Part shown: one piece after another, positions 11,008 to 24,300 of the stretch
Position numbering within the stretch: the first letter of the stretch is position 1
How the letters are laid out: each line of letters starts with the position of its first letter
Assembly: GCA_000467715.1 (NCBI GenBank)
Contig: AJFK01000619.1
Span: 1-46,367, forward strand
Reading direction: 5' to 3'
Source of the DNA: Hysterium pulicare CBS 123377
Taxonomy: Eukaryota; Ascomycota; Dothideomycetes; Hysteriales; Hysteriaceae
Length of the DNA: 46,367 nt
The notes under the pieces: model-generated
Told to the model about the DNA's origin: nothing
What the model saw: the letters and a program-made list of their open reading frames with translations, nothing else
The model's database searches: none
Made by a program: the position numbers and the translations under genes

Positions 11008-13966
11008 CTAAGCTCTCATGACATGCACGAAGATCGTACACTTCTCCAACTCGACGAGTTCCTTTGGGTCCTTGACATCTCCGTTCTTCTTATCTCCTTT
11101 CTTGATCTCTTTCTCCGCAATACATTCGACCTCGATCCTGTTGACGCTTCCTGGGATCAATTTGCCTTCGAAGAGCGGCTTGCCTTTCTCTTTGCCGCCC
11201 TCAAGTCCATTTGCGCCATTTATACTCCCGCTACCAGGGATGCGGTTGACTTCCAGCACGCGGGTGTTGTTGACCGTAACGAAGAGGCGGTAGAGACGAC
11301 CTGTTAGTGCGACGGGGACGTGGGGTACGATTTGGACGTAACTATGGGTATGGGGCAGAGTCATGGTGATCGATTGCTGTGTCTTCTCCTTTGAGGCCGG
11401 GATGGTCTTAGACCATTGGTGAGGAAGGTTCAGCATTGGGTGAGAGGAAAGAGTTATTGAGGGAATTAGCGGGTCATCTATGATAGGTTAGCAAAATTTT
11501 CCATGGCGACAATCGATCGAATAGAGAGCGCTGAGGCTTACTCTTTCCGGCCGGGCGTATCTGGCTCGCAAACTGAGGCGCTGTTGGTGGCACATAGTAA
11601 TTCGGTGGGGGCGGCTGGTATTGTTGCTGACTATACGCCCCATTTGGATACGGGCTTCCGCTTGTATTGCGTGATAGCGGTGGTGGCATTGCCGAACCAG
11701 CCAAATGCGGAGTTTGTGATAGACCACTCATGCGCTGATTCTCCTTCGATTCTGGAATCTGACTCGAGAGGCGGATGGAATTAAGAGCAGGCGATTGCAC
11801 GCTCTGAGGATCATTCTTGATGCCATTGACTGCAGGTGGAGAACCTGCACCGCTGTGGCCCCCAGCGCTGAGAGGCGGAATCGAGGCAGAACCTGGTCGT
11901 GATCCACCGAATGGATTTCGTGACCCGGGAGCTTGGGAAGCTGTATCGGATGACTGTTGCCTCTGGCCATTAACACCTGCTTTTACGAGAGTGCGTTGAC
12001 GCTCGAGTCCTTCACTGTCAACAATGACACCGGGGGTGGCGGAGCTGCGGCCAGCTGGGGTGTTTGGATCAGAGCTAGGGGCAGGACTCGTCTTGTTACC
12101 ACTACCCAGCCGTATCTTAAGTGATTGTTGCTTCGGAGCAGACATGTTAATCTTCAATTTTGGTTGAGGAGGTTCTTGGACCTTGGATTTCGCTTCTGCT
12201 AGTCGGTCCTTGAAGTGATCCTGTAGCGGTGTGAGGATTCTATAGTGTGAGGTTCAAGCATGGGGCGATAACCTACCTCGAACTCAACGGACAGGTTATA
12301 GATATCACTACCATCCTCATTGTACTCTCTCGCATTTCGCCAGATCAAGCTCACGTAGTTTTCAAAAGCGTTCCAGCTTTTCAGATCAGTGATGTTTGTG
12401 CGCTCCCCCCTACCCACAACACCTTGAGCTTTCTTCTGAACTTTCTCCAGAGACATGGGATGCTTGATCAGTTGATAGTAGTCCTTCAATTGCCGGCTTG
12501 GAAGGTTGACAAAAGGTTGGAATATTTTTAGACCGCTCCTGCTGACATATTAGTCATTATCATTGGAAAGCACGACGAGACTGACCCTGGGTCAACGTAG
12601 TTGATCAGTTCTGAAATTATCTGCTCCTGAGCCTGCTGGAATGACTTTCCAGTGAAATCTGTGTTGTCCTCTCTATGAGCTGACGCTGTAGATTGCCGTC
12701 CCGATCGGCTTTGTCGGAGTGCTGGAGTCGTAGGCTGAGATGAAGCAGCCACTCGGCGTGCTCGTTCGCTAGTAGCTTCAGGTGTGGCCGTCACGGGCTT
12801 TTGGATTGCAGCAACGGACCTCGGAATTGGTTTGATAGCCCCATTTGTGTCCTTTGCAGGTATTGGTGTAGCTTGGGCGCTGTAGTTACCGTCTCGATAG
12901 GCGGGATTCCATCTGACCATAAAATTAGAGGCAGTCTTTCTGATGCGCTCCGCATCTTCGTAGATGAGCGACTTCTTGTCGTTGAATTGCTTCGCATTGT
13001 TGACGAGACGTTTACAATCGCTTTCGACTTGGGCGAGAGTGGAATATTCTCCTCGCTTTAGCTTTCCCTGTCGCACAAGACATGTCAGCCTCCATTTGCT
13101 TATTGCTATTGATATCAGGTCGAATTTGATAAGGGTTGAAGAAGGTAAATTTGAGCGTGGAATGCCCCTGTTATGCAAAATGACTTTATAAGGTGGTGTG
13201 GAGATATGTATGTGCCTATGAGGCTGGATTGGTGTGACGGATTTGCGTACCTCGATAGTATCAATGGCAATTGGGAGTTCGATATTTTCGTAGTACTCCG
13301 GAATCTCATTCTATGAAGTCGATCATTAGCGATGAGCCACTTGAGAGAAGCATCCGCAAACACATACCGGATCAGGGAGGGTAAGAAAGTGAGTCGCAAT
13401 GGGGCGGCCTCTGCAAGATGCCAGTTAGCAGTGGGTTCAGATATTACGGCTGTGGGTGAAAGAAAGCCCATCAAGCGAGTTCAATGCCGACAAAAGGAAT
13501 GCAGGGGACAACTCACGTCTTGTCTTTCGCTGCCTTCAAACTCTCCACGAACTTCAAGCCCGTCGTCGTCGTAGACTCAACCGTTTCTACCACTGGGTCG
13601 GAATCGCCCTGCAGAGTCGAAATGCATCGCGTCAGTCATACTCTCCAAGGGCATAGCAATGTTCTCGCGCAGTGTATGCGAGAATGGCAGTCGGCGGTGC
13701 GTTCGAGGTGGTGCAGAGGTGGTTGAGAGGGGTCGCGGAGGTGAAGATGCTGCCCGTTCGTCGAACCTAGGGCGTCGCGCTCGTCGACAAGGAGCATCGA
13801 GCCGCATCCCAACCCCAATCATCTCCTCGTGTTCGGCGCACCGCCGATAGCTCTTCCACGATGCGCAAAGGACAACACTTACCGGTAACTTCTGTCGCTT
13901 GGATGGACGGTGGTCATTATCGGCCGCCACTGCACCAGCAGCTTTGCGCTTCGCCTCGCGCTCCAT
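11008..13966 (-). CDS. RSC4: RSC4-like tandem bromodomain subunit of the RSC chromatin remodeller
   Basis: Rsc4 binds acetylated histone tails and guides the nuclear RSC nucleosome remodeller. Eight exons: 13966-13883, 13608-13517, 13410-13368, 13310-13251, 13067-12586, 12538-12277, 12220-11542 and 11477-11008 (723 residues). Bromodomain 1 runs across exons 2-5: GRPIATHFLTLPDP, NEIPEYYENIELPIAIDTIE, then NNAKQFND with the acetyl-lysine-binding Asn. Bromodomain 2 is in exons 5-6: DFTGKSFQQAQEQI, KIFQPFVNLPSRQLKDYYQL, WRNAREYNEDGSDIY. A Pro/Ser/Gly-rich linker follows, then a C-terminal beta-rich domain (ITMTLPHTHSYVQIVP..). Joins keep phase and restore the family pattern. Introns 1 (274 nt) and 4 (183 nt) are long for this window. 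The start ATG at 13966 (MEREAKRKAAG) is the first in frame. The alternative names RSC1/RSC2 do not fit because I see no BAH domain. Confidence 0.92.
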
Positions 13967-14425
13967 TTGCGCCAAAGTCGGATCGCGTCAGTAGTGCAAG
14001 AAGGAAATAGAGAGCGTCTAGAAAGATAAATTATTGGCGGTGGGCGTGCGATGCGCAGAGTGGTGCTTGAGCCTCAACTTCAACAGCGCGTCTACCCTTG
14101 CGTGCGGTTGTAGGGACACGATCTTGTCCTGGTCCGAGCGCGTCACGTGAACCAACACAACACCGTAAATCACTCCACATGACACAATAATCGAACTTTT
14201 TCCACATGTATCGGCGTGAATAACTGCCGCTGTATTTAGCAATTAGCAAGAAGACAAGTCTAGCTACTCTCCCTGATTGGCTATTCCTTCCCAACAGGGT
14301 ATCGCCAATTGAGAAATTCAAGGCCAATCTCTACGCTCCCAATCCACCCAGAACCATTATGTGCTTTCGACGGAAAACATGAGGATAAACATGAACCATG
14401 AAGCTAAAGTGAAGAAAGTGCTACA
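13967..14425. promoter_or_regulatory. RSC4 upstream region
   Basis: About 460 bp between the RSC4-like start and the 3' end of the kinase gene. It has CCAAT-type words: GATTGGC at 14275-14281 (CCAAT on the RSC4 strand) and GGCCAATC near 14322-14329. These are candidate CCAAT-binding-complex sites. No gene is seen. Confidence 0.4.
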
Positions 14426-15932
<1,507 letters not shown>

Positions 15933-16634
15933 TTTGAATGTGGCCCAGTAACGGCGCCTAATGTGCTGTGCTGTGCTTCGGGATCAGGCTACCAAGAGGA
16001 AGCACTTCGGACGAAAAGACGTGTAGCAGGACTGCTTAGATGTTGGGAAAAGGAATATAAAGACGAGAAGTGGTAGAGGTATGCGGGAAAGTAAAGGCGA
16101 GGAGGATATAGGAGGTTGTGGCAGGCTTACGGCGTTGGAGCTTCAGCTACGAATGGCTAACAGTTTGGGAGTGTCGAGGGGTCTTCGTGAAAGTGGGGGC
16201 CTCAGGTCGTTGTTTCCATCAACAAGCCTCCAGCGGCTGAGCTGGGGCTGAGCAAGTCATGTCCAATGCCAGTCGCAGGAACGCAAGATGACAACGAACA
16301 AGCCATCTCTGATGCCTCAGGTATCCAAGATGATCATGGCATCAAAGCAGTGTTCACATGTCAAAACCCAGCCGTCAAAAACGCCATTGAATTCTCGAGC
16401 CAAGCACCTGGGCCGTGTCGACATTCCCACTACGAGCTTTGACAGGGATCCATTTCAAGGAAGCGATGATCCATGCTCGACGTCATGGGTAGTGAAATGG
16501 AAATACATAAAACAAATTAGGCTACATCACAGAGAGATCTTCAGCACACGACACCTAGCAGAGTACCCTCACCTTACCAAACACTATTCCTAAATCCAAC
16601 TCTGCTGACTTGCATCTACCAATCAATCTCCATC
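15933..16634. promoter_or_regulatory. Divergent intergenic region, cmkA / small membrane protein
   Basis: About 700 bp that must serve both promoters. The part before 16635 has an A-rich ACATAAAACAAATTAGG stretch (about 16504-16520). No gene is recognised. Confidence 0.4.
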
Positions 16635-17005
16635 ATGCCTACCACCACCACGGTTCTGACTGTCATTGCCGGCATCGTTGGCGCTATCGCAGTGGGAATC
16701 TACTTCTTTGGAATCCCCCCAGAGCTCAAGCGCAAGATGGAGGAATCAGCTTTGAAGACCATGGGAGAGAACAAGATGTCTTACATGATGAAAGGTGAAT
16801 GTTATCACCTGTACTTACCATGGCTACCTTCAAACGCTAACACATTCCAGATCAAATCAACAAGGTCCCTGCCTCCGACCAAGAAGACGTCAAACAACTC
16901 AAGAAGGGCCTTGGCAATGCTGTTGGTGGAGGATTCAATAACCCTCTGGGCGATAAGGCTGGTGATACTGCGGATGACTTGACATCCTCATTCACTGGTC
17001 GCTAA
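16635..17005 (+). CDS. Small single-pass membrane protein, function unknown
   Basis: Exons 16635-16794 and 16851-17005 around a 56-nt intron, 104 residues. The N-terminus is one hydrophobic helix (residues about 6-26, VLTVIAGIVGAIAVGIYFFGI) and can act as a signal anchor. A charged segment follows (PPELKRKMEESALKTMGENK), then a Gly/Asp-rich tail (GLGNAVGGGFNNPLGDKAGD) ending SSFTGR. The join reads MMKDQINKVPASDQED. The splice signals and the two-part protein pattern make it a believable gene, and I recall similar short proteins in other ascomycetes, but I know no function. It converges on the DUF1294 gene. Confidence 0.75.
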
Positions 17006-17472
17006 TCCTTCTCGTCACTGGCAAGTCAGGTCTGAGAGAAGGTGCACCAACATTCCCGTGCAGCACTCGACGAATTGCACCGACGATACGAATGATGACG
17101 AGAATGCGTAGGTTCAAGGCGTCGTATTAGTCTGGCCTCTTGCTTGGATACTGGCCATTTCTCCCTCTCTTTCTTGCAACGACCAAAGGTCTTCTCTGGA
17201 TTTGGTATTATTCTTGGTAATGACTTCCGATATGAACGGGATGCAGTTTACGGCTCTTTGATTTCCCTTTTCTAAACTCTTGTAACGATTAAAAGCACCA
17301 TTTCCTTTTCCGAATCCTTAGGAAAGTTCCTGTGTATGAGGATGCAAAATGGAATTTACGTTTGTCATCCTGTAACGAGTAACCATGTTTTACAATAGTT
17401 TTCAATTCGAAAATGTGAATTCACATACCTAGCGCTCCCCGTTAGAACGCTAAATGGTATCACTTAAAAACA
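17006..17472. other. Convergent intergenic region
   Basis: 467 bp of AT-richer sequence between convergent 3' ends, probably untranslated regions of both genes. No gene is seen. Confidence 0.5.
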
Positions 17473-17868
17473 TCAAACCCCCTTCCAACCCACCAAATAC
17501 CAGACCCCCTGCCAAAAAACCACAATCCCCCAAAAGACAACCAAAAACCTCTTCTTCCTCGTCTTATGCTGAAAATAATGCTGCGCAATCATCGCCCCCG
17601 GCCAACCCCCAACCAACGCCATCACATGCAGCGTCCCCTCTCTGACCCTCCACTCGAGGTTCCGCGCTTGCATCTTGTCGTACCCATACAGGATAAACGT
17701 CAGGAAGCTAATGAAGAAAGTGTAGAAGAGGGGGAAGAGTGTTTGGGAGTAGGAGTAAAGGCGGAAGAGCGAGAGTGTGGGGGTGATGAGGGAGGTTAGG
17801 CCTATGTATGTTGCGAGGGTTATGGGACGGTGGCGGTGGGGTTTGGGTCGGGGCTTGGGTTTGGGCAT
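17473..17868 (-). CDS. DUF1294 family membrane protein
   Basis: Intronless, 131 residues. A basic Pro/Lys-rich start (MPKPKPRPKPHRHRP) is followed by two hydrophobic segments (about 17-36 and 46-60). The DUF1294 hallmark comes next: YGYDKMQARNLEWRV, then LHVMALVGGWPGAMIAQ and HYFQHKTRKKRF, and a final hydrophobic stretch (about 108-127). It is likely an inner-membrane-type protein of unknown function; in bacteria the same family is short and often fused to a cold-shock domain, absent here. The length suits the fungal form. Confidence 0.87.
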   Translation of the reverse strand: MPKPKPRPKPHRHRPITLATYIGLTSLITPTLSLFRLYSYSQTLFPLFYTFFISFLTFILYGYDKMQARNLEWRVREGTLHVMALVGGWPGAMIAQHYFQHKTRKKRFLVVFWGIVVFWQGVWYLVGWKGV

Positions 17869-18545
17869 GGTTTTGTTTTTGTGATTGAGGGGAGTTGTGT
17901 TGGGATAGTGGATGGGACTGGGAGGTTCCAGGTCAGCAGCAATTTTGATGGTATTGTGGATGACTAATATTCCCTACCATCGATATCGTGAGTCTTGGCG
18001 TACCTGGCACCCAAGGCTTATGCACGCACCAGTAACTCTAATCAAAACTCCAAGTAGATCTTCCCTGACCCACCGCCAATCTGCTGGATATCACACTTCC
18101 TCTCTGTCTAAATGAACTTCTAACATCCCCCAATTTCTTCTTTAACAGTGTCTTCAAGACCAAGAGCTTCTCGAAGACATTTAAGTCAATAATATCGAAT
18201 GTCACAACCACCCCCGCAGTTCGATCCAGTAGAAACAAACGTTGAGGGGACTACCTATTGCTCAACTCACCTGGAGGGTAAAGGCAGTCAACTCCCAGGA
18301 CTTCAAGGGTCACCGTTATCCTCACCCGTGATGGATCAGTCGATGCGCGGATTATAATGGAGAAGATATCTTCGCTGGTGTTCTAATAGAACGGGTGATC
18401 ATCTAACTACTATCTTACTACTTATAAATCATCTTGACTAGAAAAGAATTAGAACTTTAACAGGCCGTCGCTGACGCGCAAGCTCGTACAGACCGACGAC
18501 CTGCCTACAGGCTCAGAGAAATAGCCTGCCTATGGCCACCACTTC
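17869..18545. other. Intergenic region
   Basis: 677 bp between the DUF1294 start and the DUF1996 gene's 3' end. It should hold the DUF1294 promoter. Only short random-looking frames are present. Confidence 0.45.
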
Positions 18546-19997
18546 TTACATGCCAGTCCCCATACCAGGAAGCGTAGACATCCCTATCGAATATTAGAAT
18601 GCAGCCGAGACGCAACATGGAATGGTTGACTTACAGCCATCAGCCTCCTCGTTCACCTTGTTTGTCACTTTGCAAGTATTTCCTGCAGTAACCGCCTGTG
18701 TCTTCAGACCAGCACAGCTGGCACCCATGCATTGTTTTCCATCGTCCATGGCCGTCTGGAGCGAGTTACCCTTCCAGCCGAAAACATAATCTCCGTGCTG
18801 CCCGTATCCAGTATTGTCTCCGGTACTTAGGACGAAGGGTTGAGAACCTAAGCCTATTGTTAGCTCTCTTCTATCATGCCAACTTGAGAGCGGCTGTGAA
18901 CGCACCATCCGCAGGCCAGTCAGCCTTGTTGTTAAATTTTGTCGTATCCCAAACAATCTATGACATATCAGCGTAAGCCTCTCCAAGTATATTGACGCAT
19001 AGAATAACGCACCTCCAACATGACTTGGGGGATCTTGACTGGGTGAGTTGATGGACAGTCTCCACCTGTGCTGGTACCGGTGAACATGGCTGGTCCATTC
19101 TTTGGATAAGCAACGTGAGCTTGGTGATCAGGGCTGTCAAGGTTTTGGCCATCCCAGCAGCTGTACATGCTGTCAGCGGGTTTTCAAGAAGGCACGAAGC
19201 GGAGAGCTTACGTCGGGTATAGGATGTTGGATCGAATTCCACCTGGGCATGGCGCTGTGGGGAAATGCTCCGTATCCAATCTACACTTGTTAGTCTTAAC
19301 AAAGATGGCAGCAGGGCGGACACAAACTTTGCATCTTGACATGGGGCAGCATTGTCACCCCCGAAATTTGGCCCGCTGTAGCAGCGGAAGCATGTTTGGG
19401 ACTTCAAGTTCTTGCTCTCTCGTCTCATAGCATCTCCAACGAGCATGCGGAATCCCTGAGGCTCATAATTAACAGTATATTTTCCAGTCGTTTAAGCGTA
19501 ACTTACAGGTTTGAAAGCTGTAACCTTGCCTTTACCAGGGGAGACATAGTAGACAACGAAACCACCCTTGGTTCCTCCAGTGTACTTATCACTGAAGAGC
19601 TCCCTGGGAGAGATCGTGAGCCAGATTATCTTACACGGGCGGTTCCAGGGCAGACTTACCTATTAGGAATCTGAGGCACGCGTTTGTAGCTGCCATTACG
19701 AGCCTTGAAGTACATATTAGCAGTCCAGTAGTTGCTGAAGTCGTCCGCGTAGCTGCAAGTGGTGCAAGATGCGACATTGCTGATATCGGTCGAGGCCATC
19801 GAGGTGTTGAACGCATTCCCTCCTGCAACTTGATGCATATGAGGTGATGGTGCTAGGCCGGGGTTGACGAGAGGATCGATACGATCAATAACTGTCTGAG
19901 CGCATCCAAATCGCAACATAGTTGACCCACCGCCACCACCACCCTGAGGAAGGGCCTCAGTGAGCCCGGCGAGGACAAGGAGAGCGGAGAAGATCAT
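18546..19997 (-). CDS. Secreted DUF1996 domain protein
   Basis: Eight short exons: 19997-19660, 19603-19507, 19455-19328, 19280-19212, 19160-19013, 18957-18906, 18847-18635 and 18583-18546, giving 360 residues with introns of 47-58 nt that all keep phase. An N-terminal signal peptide (MIFSALLVLAGLTEALPQ) and a Gly run precede the DUF1996 core: MLRFGCAQTVIDRIDPLVNPG, PSPHMHQVAGGNAFN, YTGGTKGGFVVYYVSPGKGK, TAFKPGFRMLVGD, FRCY, HFPTAPCPGGIRSNI, CWDGQNLDSPDHQAHVAYP, and the end GWMSTLPGMG. Many Cys suggest disulfides and an extracellular site. No WSC or cellulose-binding module follows. The last exon, of only 38 nt, was placed by pattern and ends in TAA. The family has no firm biochemical role. 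Confidence 0.92.
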
Positions 19998-21355
19998 TTT
20001 GAGTAGCTTAACAGCACGACACAGCAACAACAATAAAACAATGAATGAGATCAGAATACCAGAGGACCTTGGTTTAATAGGAGAAGAGAAAGTGACATAT
20101 CTATACTTGACCCATAAGTGTTGGCTTACAACTACCGACTTCGAAAGTAACCGACTGGCAATTATAGTTGATTGATCGCGATATTGCGTGGCCAATCCTA
20201 AGCTAGGAAATTTGAATCCAAGCCAATTTGCCGAAAACCCAGTGGATAGTTATATGACGGGCTGATGGAGAGTTGCCACGCTTGAACATTAATATATCTT
20301 TTCCGCTGAACGAACTTCAGCCTCCCACATTGCGCCAAGCTGGAAAGAGCATCTCCGGATTGGCGCCATGAGTTTATTGAATGTATTACTCAGTAAAGTC
20401 GTTCGAGACAGTGGCGTTGACATGAGCAGCAGGTTTTCATCGTCTTGTTCCTTAACCTCGACCGACGGCTCTCCTCATCAGCACCTACACCTCCTCCTCC
20501 TCCTTGATCGGTCGCGCAGCGACAGTAATAACACAAGGCACCAAATGACTGTGAAGAAGGTTGATCTAACTATGGAGGGAGGCGAAAGGTAAGACCTTCT
20601 GCCAAGACTCTAATGACTAAGCTGCTGGCCCTTTCATAGCTCGTCTCCTACTTTGCAATTGTCTGCAATTTCAGTCTTCATTCGTGGCTCCACATGGCGA
20701 GAACTGTAAATCTATACATCGAGGAGCTTTAGGGTAAGAAATTGTGCGCTATTTATAATGACATATTCTGATTGGAAAAGCGACTAGTTCTATAGTCAAT
20801 GTGAGTAGAAGATATGATCGTGTATCGAATGTCAAGGCAACAGACCAGAGGAAAAAAGAGCTTTAGATGCCTGGACGTTGGAAATTACGAGTTCACGTGC
20901 AAAACATTTTCATGGGCCATTGGATTGAAACATTCAATTCTCTCTACCGCTCAAAGAGCTACAAGCTACCACAACAGCTGCCACAGCGCTGAAGGATAGA
21001 TAGTTGTACCACTATTACCAATCCATTCAACTTCGTTCAAGTCTCGAACTCTCGTATACTCACCGCAAGGGAGCACACTGATGAAGTGGAAGGAGCCCAA
21101 ATCCTCATGAGGTCAGGCAAACACGAAACGCCAACGCTAAATGCAAATTCGAAGAAGAGGGAGAAATCCTCCTAGAACGCCCGAAGTATGCTAGAATACC
21201 GGGCCGATGCTCCTTCGAAAAACCCCCTCTGGAAAAGTAGGGAGATAGGTGAGACAAATTACGCTTTTGAATGAGACAACCGAGAAAACAAAGATAAGGA
21301 GAACCGGATTACAGAACACTTTGAAGTGGTCACCCTCAAGGGTATTACCGACCAA
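19998..21355. other. Gene-free stretch upstream of the DUF1996 gene
   Basis: About 1.36 kb between the DUF1996 start and the TAF2 stop. The proximal part holds the DUF1996 promoter, with a GGCCAATCC word near 20190-20198. A short CTC-type microsatellite lies at about 20489-20503. The rest shows only short frames with no recognisable protein. Confidence 0.45.
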
Positions 21356-24300
21356 TCATGATCGTCCCCCAAGCCCCTTCATCTTGAGCTTGATCTTCAA
21401 GGACGGTTTACTAACAGGAGTTGGTCGCACGGCCTCCTCGCTAGCTTGTTTCTTCGCAGGCGGCTGGCCGTTAGGTTCATCGGCGAAAGGAGATTGGCGT
21501 TTCCGACCTTGTTCGCCAAGGCCTGCAACAGACACGGGTGGTTGTGCGGCCGATGTGATGCCGTTGACGCCATTGACGCCATTGACAGTTCCAGTAGTAG
21601 GCGGCGATGCTGCTTTGACGATCACCGGCACAGGCGAAGGAGTCGCTACTGGTTGAACTGCTGCGGCAATAGCTTCGATGTTGTGTGGTTTGAGGGAGGG
21701 TGAATTTCGGGCAAGTCTAGCAAGATAATCTTTGTTGACCTTGAATTTAAGTACCTTAGACTTCTTGCCAGCTCTCCCATTGGGCTTGGCGCTGGCTACG
21801 GGAGAAGCTGATTTTATACTAGGAGTTGGAGCTTTCACTGTCTGCGAAGACGAAGGTGTACGTTGCAATGGTGGAGGTGCTTCTGCAACCTTGATCGTTG
21901 GAGGTGATAAGGTGATATTGTCATTGACAAAGTCGTTCGACAGTGGTGAAACTTGCCGGTATAAGGCCTGCTGCTCCTGGGTATTCTTGCTGATGACGTC
22001 TTTTTGTGGACGTTTGGGTTTATCCACCGGTGCCGGTTTTCCAAAGGTGAATTTAATGTTAGGTTTCGCTGAACCGACCTTGGGACCGACAGGAGGTGGC
22101 ATTGGCTTGGATCGAACATTTTGGGAGTGGAAGAATCGTAACTTGGCGTTGCCTAAGTGTTCGACATTCCAGTAGCGAGGAAGCTTCACCGTAACCTTTA
22201 GCTCATCATCAGGCTCATAAAGAAGGTCGCAGATTTCAAGCAGCTCTTCAACGTCCATGGCACTTGTCGTTTCAGACCGAAGCGCATTCTCGAGGGCAAC
22301 CTTCAATGGTTCCCACTCTCCCACTTCTTCCTTTAGAGCGGCGAGGGCTCCTTCGATGCTCTTCTTTCTGGTGAGCTCTGCCTCTCGACTTGACGGGCCA
22401 TCTTCTTGCTCGATGATGAGACCGTTGGTGGGTTCGTCCGCCTTTTCAAGGTCCTTTAGTTCACCTAGGGCGAGTTGCCCAAGGGCTTTTCCGAATATGC
22501 GAAGGAGTTGACTGCGATAATAGGGCGATGGCTCTGACCCAACGCTGTGCAGCATAAAGCCCAAGGCCGCGGGATTCTTTATGATGCCTATATCGACGAG
22601 GCAGTTCCAAGCTTTCAGACGGACGTTATCAGCATTGCCGGCTCGTACGTATTGCATGAAATCAGATGCCTTCCGGGGAATAACCTTGTTTTTCATCAAG
22701 GCAAGTGAGCAGTCCATAGCGGTAGTTGTGTAGACGTTCTTAAATGACGGGATCCACTCGTCAACACGTTGGAGGCGTCCTAATTCATCCAGAGCTTTTC
22801 GTTGAAATTCGATTTCGTCAGCTTCATCTTCGTAACTGTATTCGGAGCTCGTAGCGCTACGGGTGGTGGTGAGGCATTGAGCGAGGCATGACATAAGAGT
22901 CGCAACGTAGTAGTCGTCTGAATATTCATTGCCGCGATTCTCGTTGTACCTTAATTTGTCAATGAGAAATCTCTTTACGTGCATGGGCGCCTTTCCGCTG
23001 TTGTCTTTTATGGTCGCAATAGCCCTAGGAATAGCACATTGAATCAGATACATGCTGCGATCCGTGAAGTCATTGGGCCGAGTCATAGGAGACCCAGTAA
23101 TACAAAATAGCTCTTGGAAGGCTTTCTCGAGGTGGTAAAACCCGATCCAACCAAGGTCCTCCGTGGCCGATGCAGCAATGACTGATGCCGCAAGAGTTCG
23201 AATGCCATGAAAATAGCGTTGATCCATCAGAGTTCGGACTAGGATGCTAGATATCAAAGGATGGCCTGCCTTAAGCGAAAGGTATTGTATAGATTCGATT
23301 TGCGCCACAATATCTTTGTCTTGTTGCAGTTGAGAGACATACATGTAGGAAGGCATGTCGTTGATATGAGATTTACATATCCATTCAAAGTCTGCGTCAA
23401 TTCGAAGCCATTCGTATGATTCCTGGGCCATCTTGTCTTCGTCTTCTTTTGACCAGTCCGACAGCCTCCAGTCTGCTACGTCTTCTTCAGTTTGGAGCAC
23501 ATCTCCAAGACAGTATAGAAGGACGTCATCCTGGGCATCGCCCGAAATATCCAAGCCCTGTGCGGCAGCTGCGCGCTCTTTTTGCCGTCTGCTGCGTTTG
23601 AGGCGCTTGTATTTTGTGTTGTAGGGAATCTCGACTTTCATAGTCGCCGAGTTGATGTCGACAATATGCTCGTAGGGGGTACCATCTGCTTCGTGTATGC
23701 GAATGGTCATAGGGCCCACGAAAGCGGTCTGCACCGATTCTTGGAGTACACCGTGTGAATGCTCTTTAGCTTGTCTCATAAAGTCTGGAGAAGTGATGAA
23801 CCCTTCCTCTGGTCGTAAAGTTGAGTCACTTTGAGTTTGTTTGATAGTCAACTGAACCACCAATTTCTTCTTGTTGAAGGAAGGGTGGCATTCGAAAATT
23901 GGGCATCCAGTCCCGTATATCCATTGATTGAAGAAAGTCTCAAGCTTCTGATGACCTACCTTCTCACAGATATCGAAAAATGCGTCTGTGGAGATTGCCC
24001 CATTCGGAACTTTGCCGGCCCTGGCATTCAGCAAGAGTTTCCAGAGACACCGGTCCACGCCATTTTTGCCACTTTGCTTAACAAGCCTGTGATGAAGTAT
24101 CGAAAGCACGATTGGCGCTTTCAGTTCCAAAAACTCTTTCTCGGCAGGGTCAAGAGCCAGATGATGCCCGATGGTGAATATTGAGACTCGCTTGGTGTCC
24201 AGTTCGACAACTCTATCAGACATCATTTTCTGTCGATATTTGTAGTCGTTTCTCCCGAACAAGTCCCTCAAGAAAAGATCCGTCATGAACCAAGATCCTC

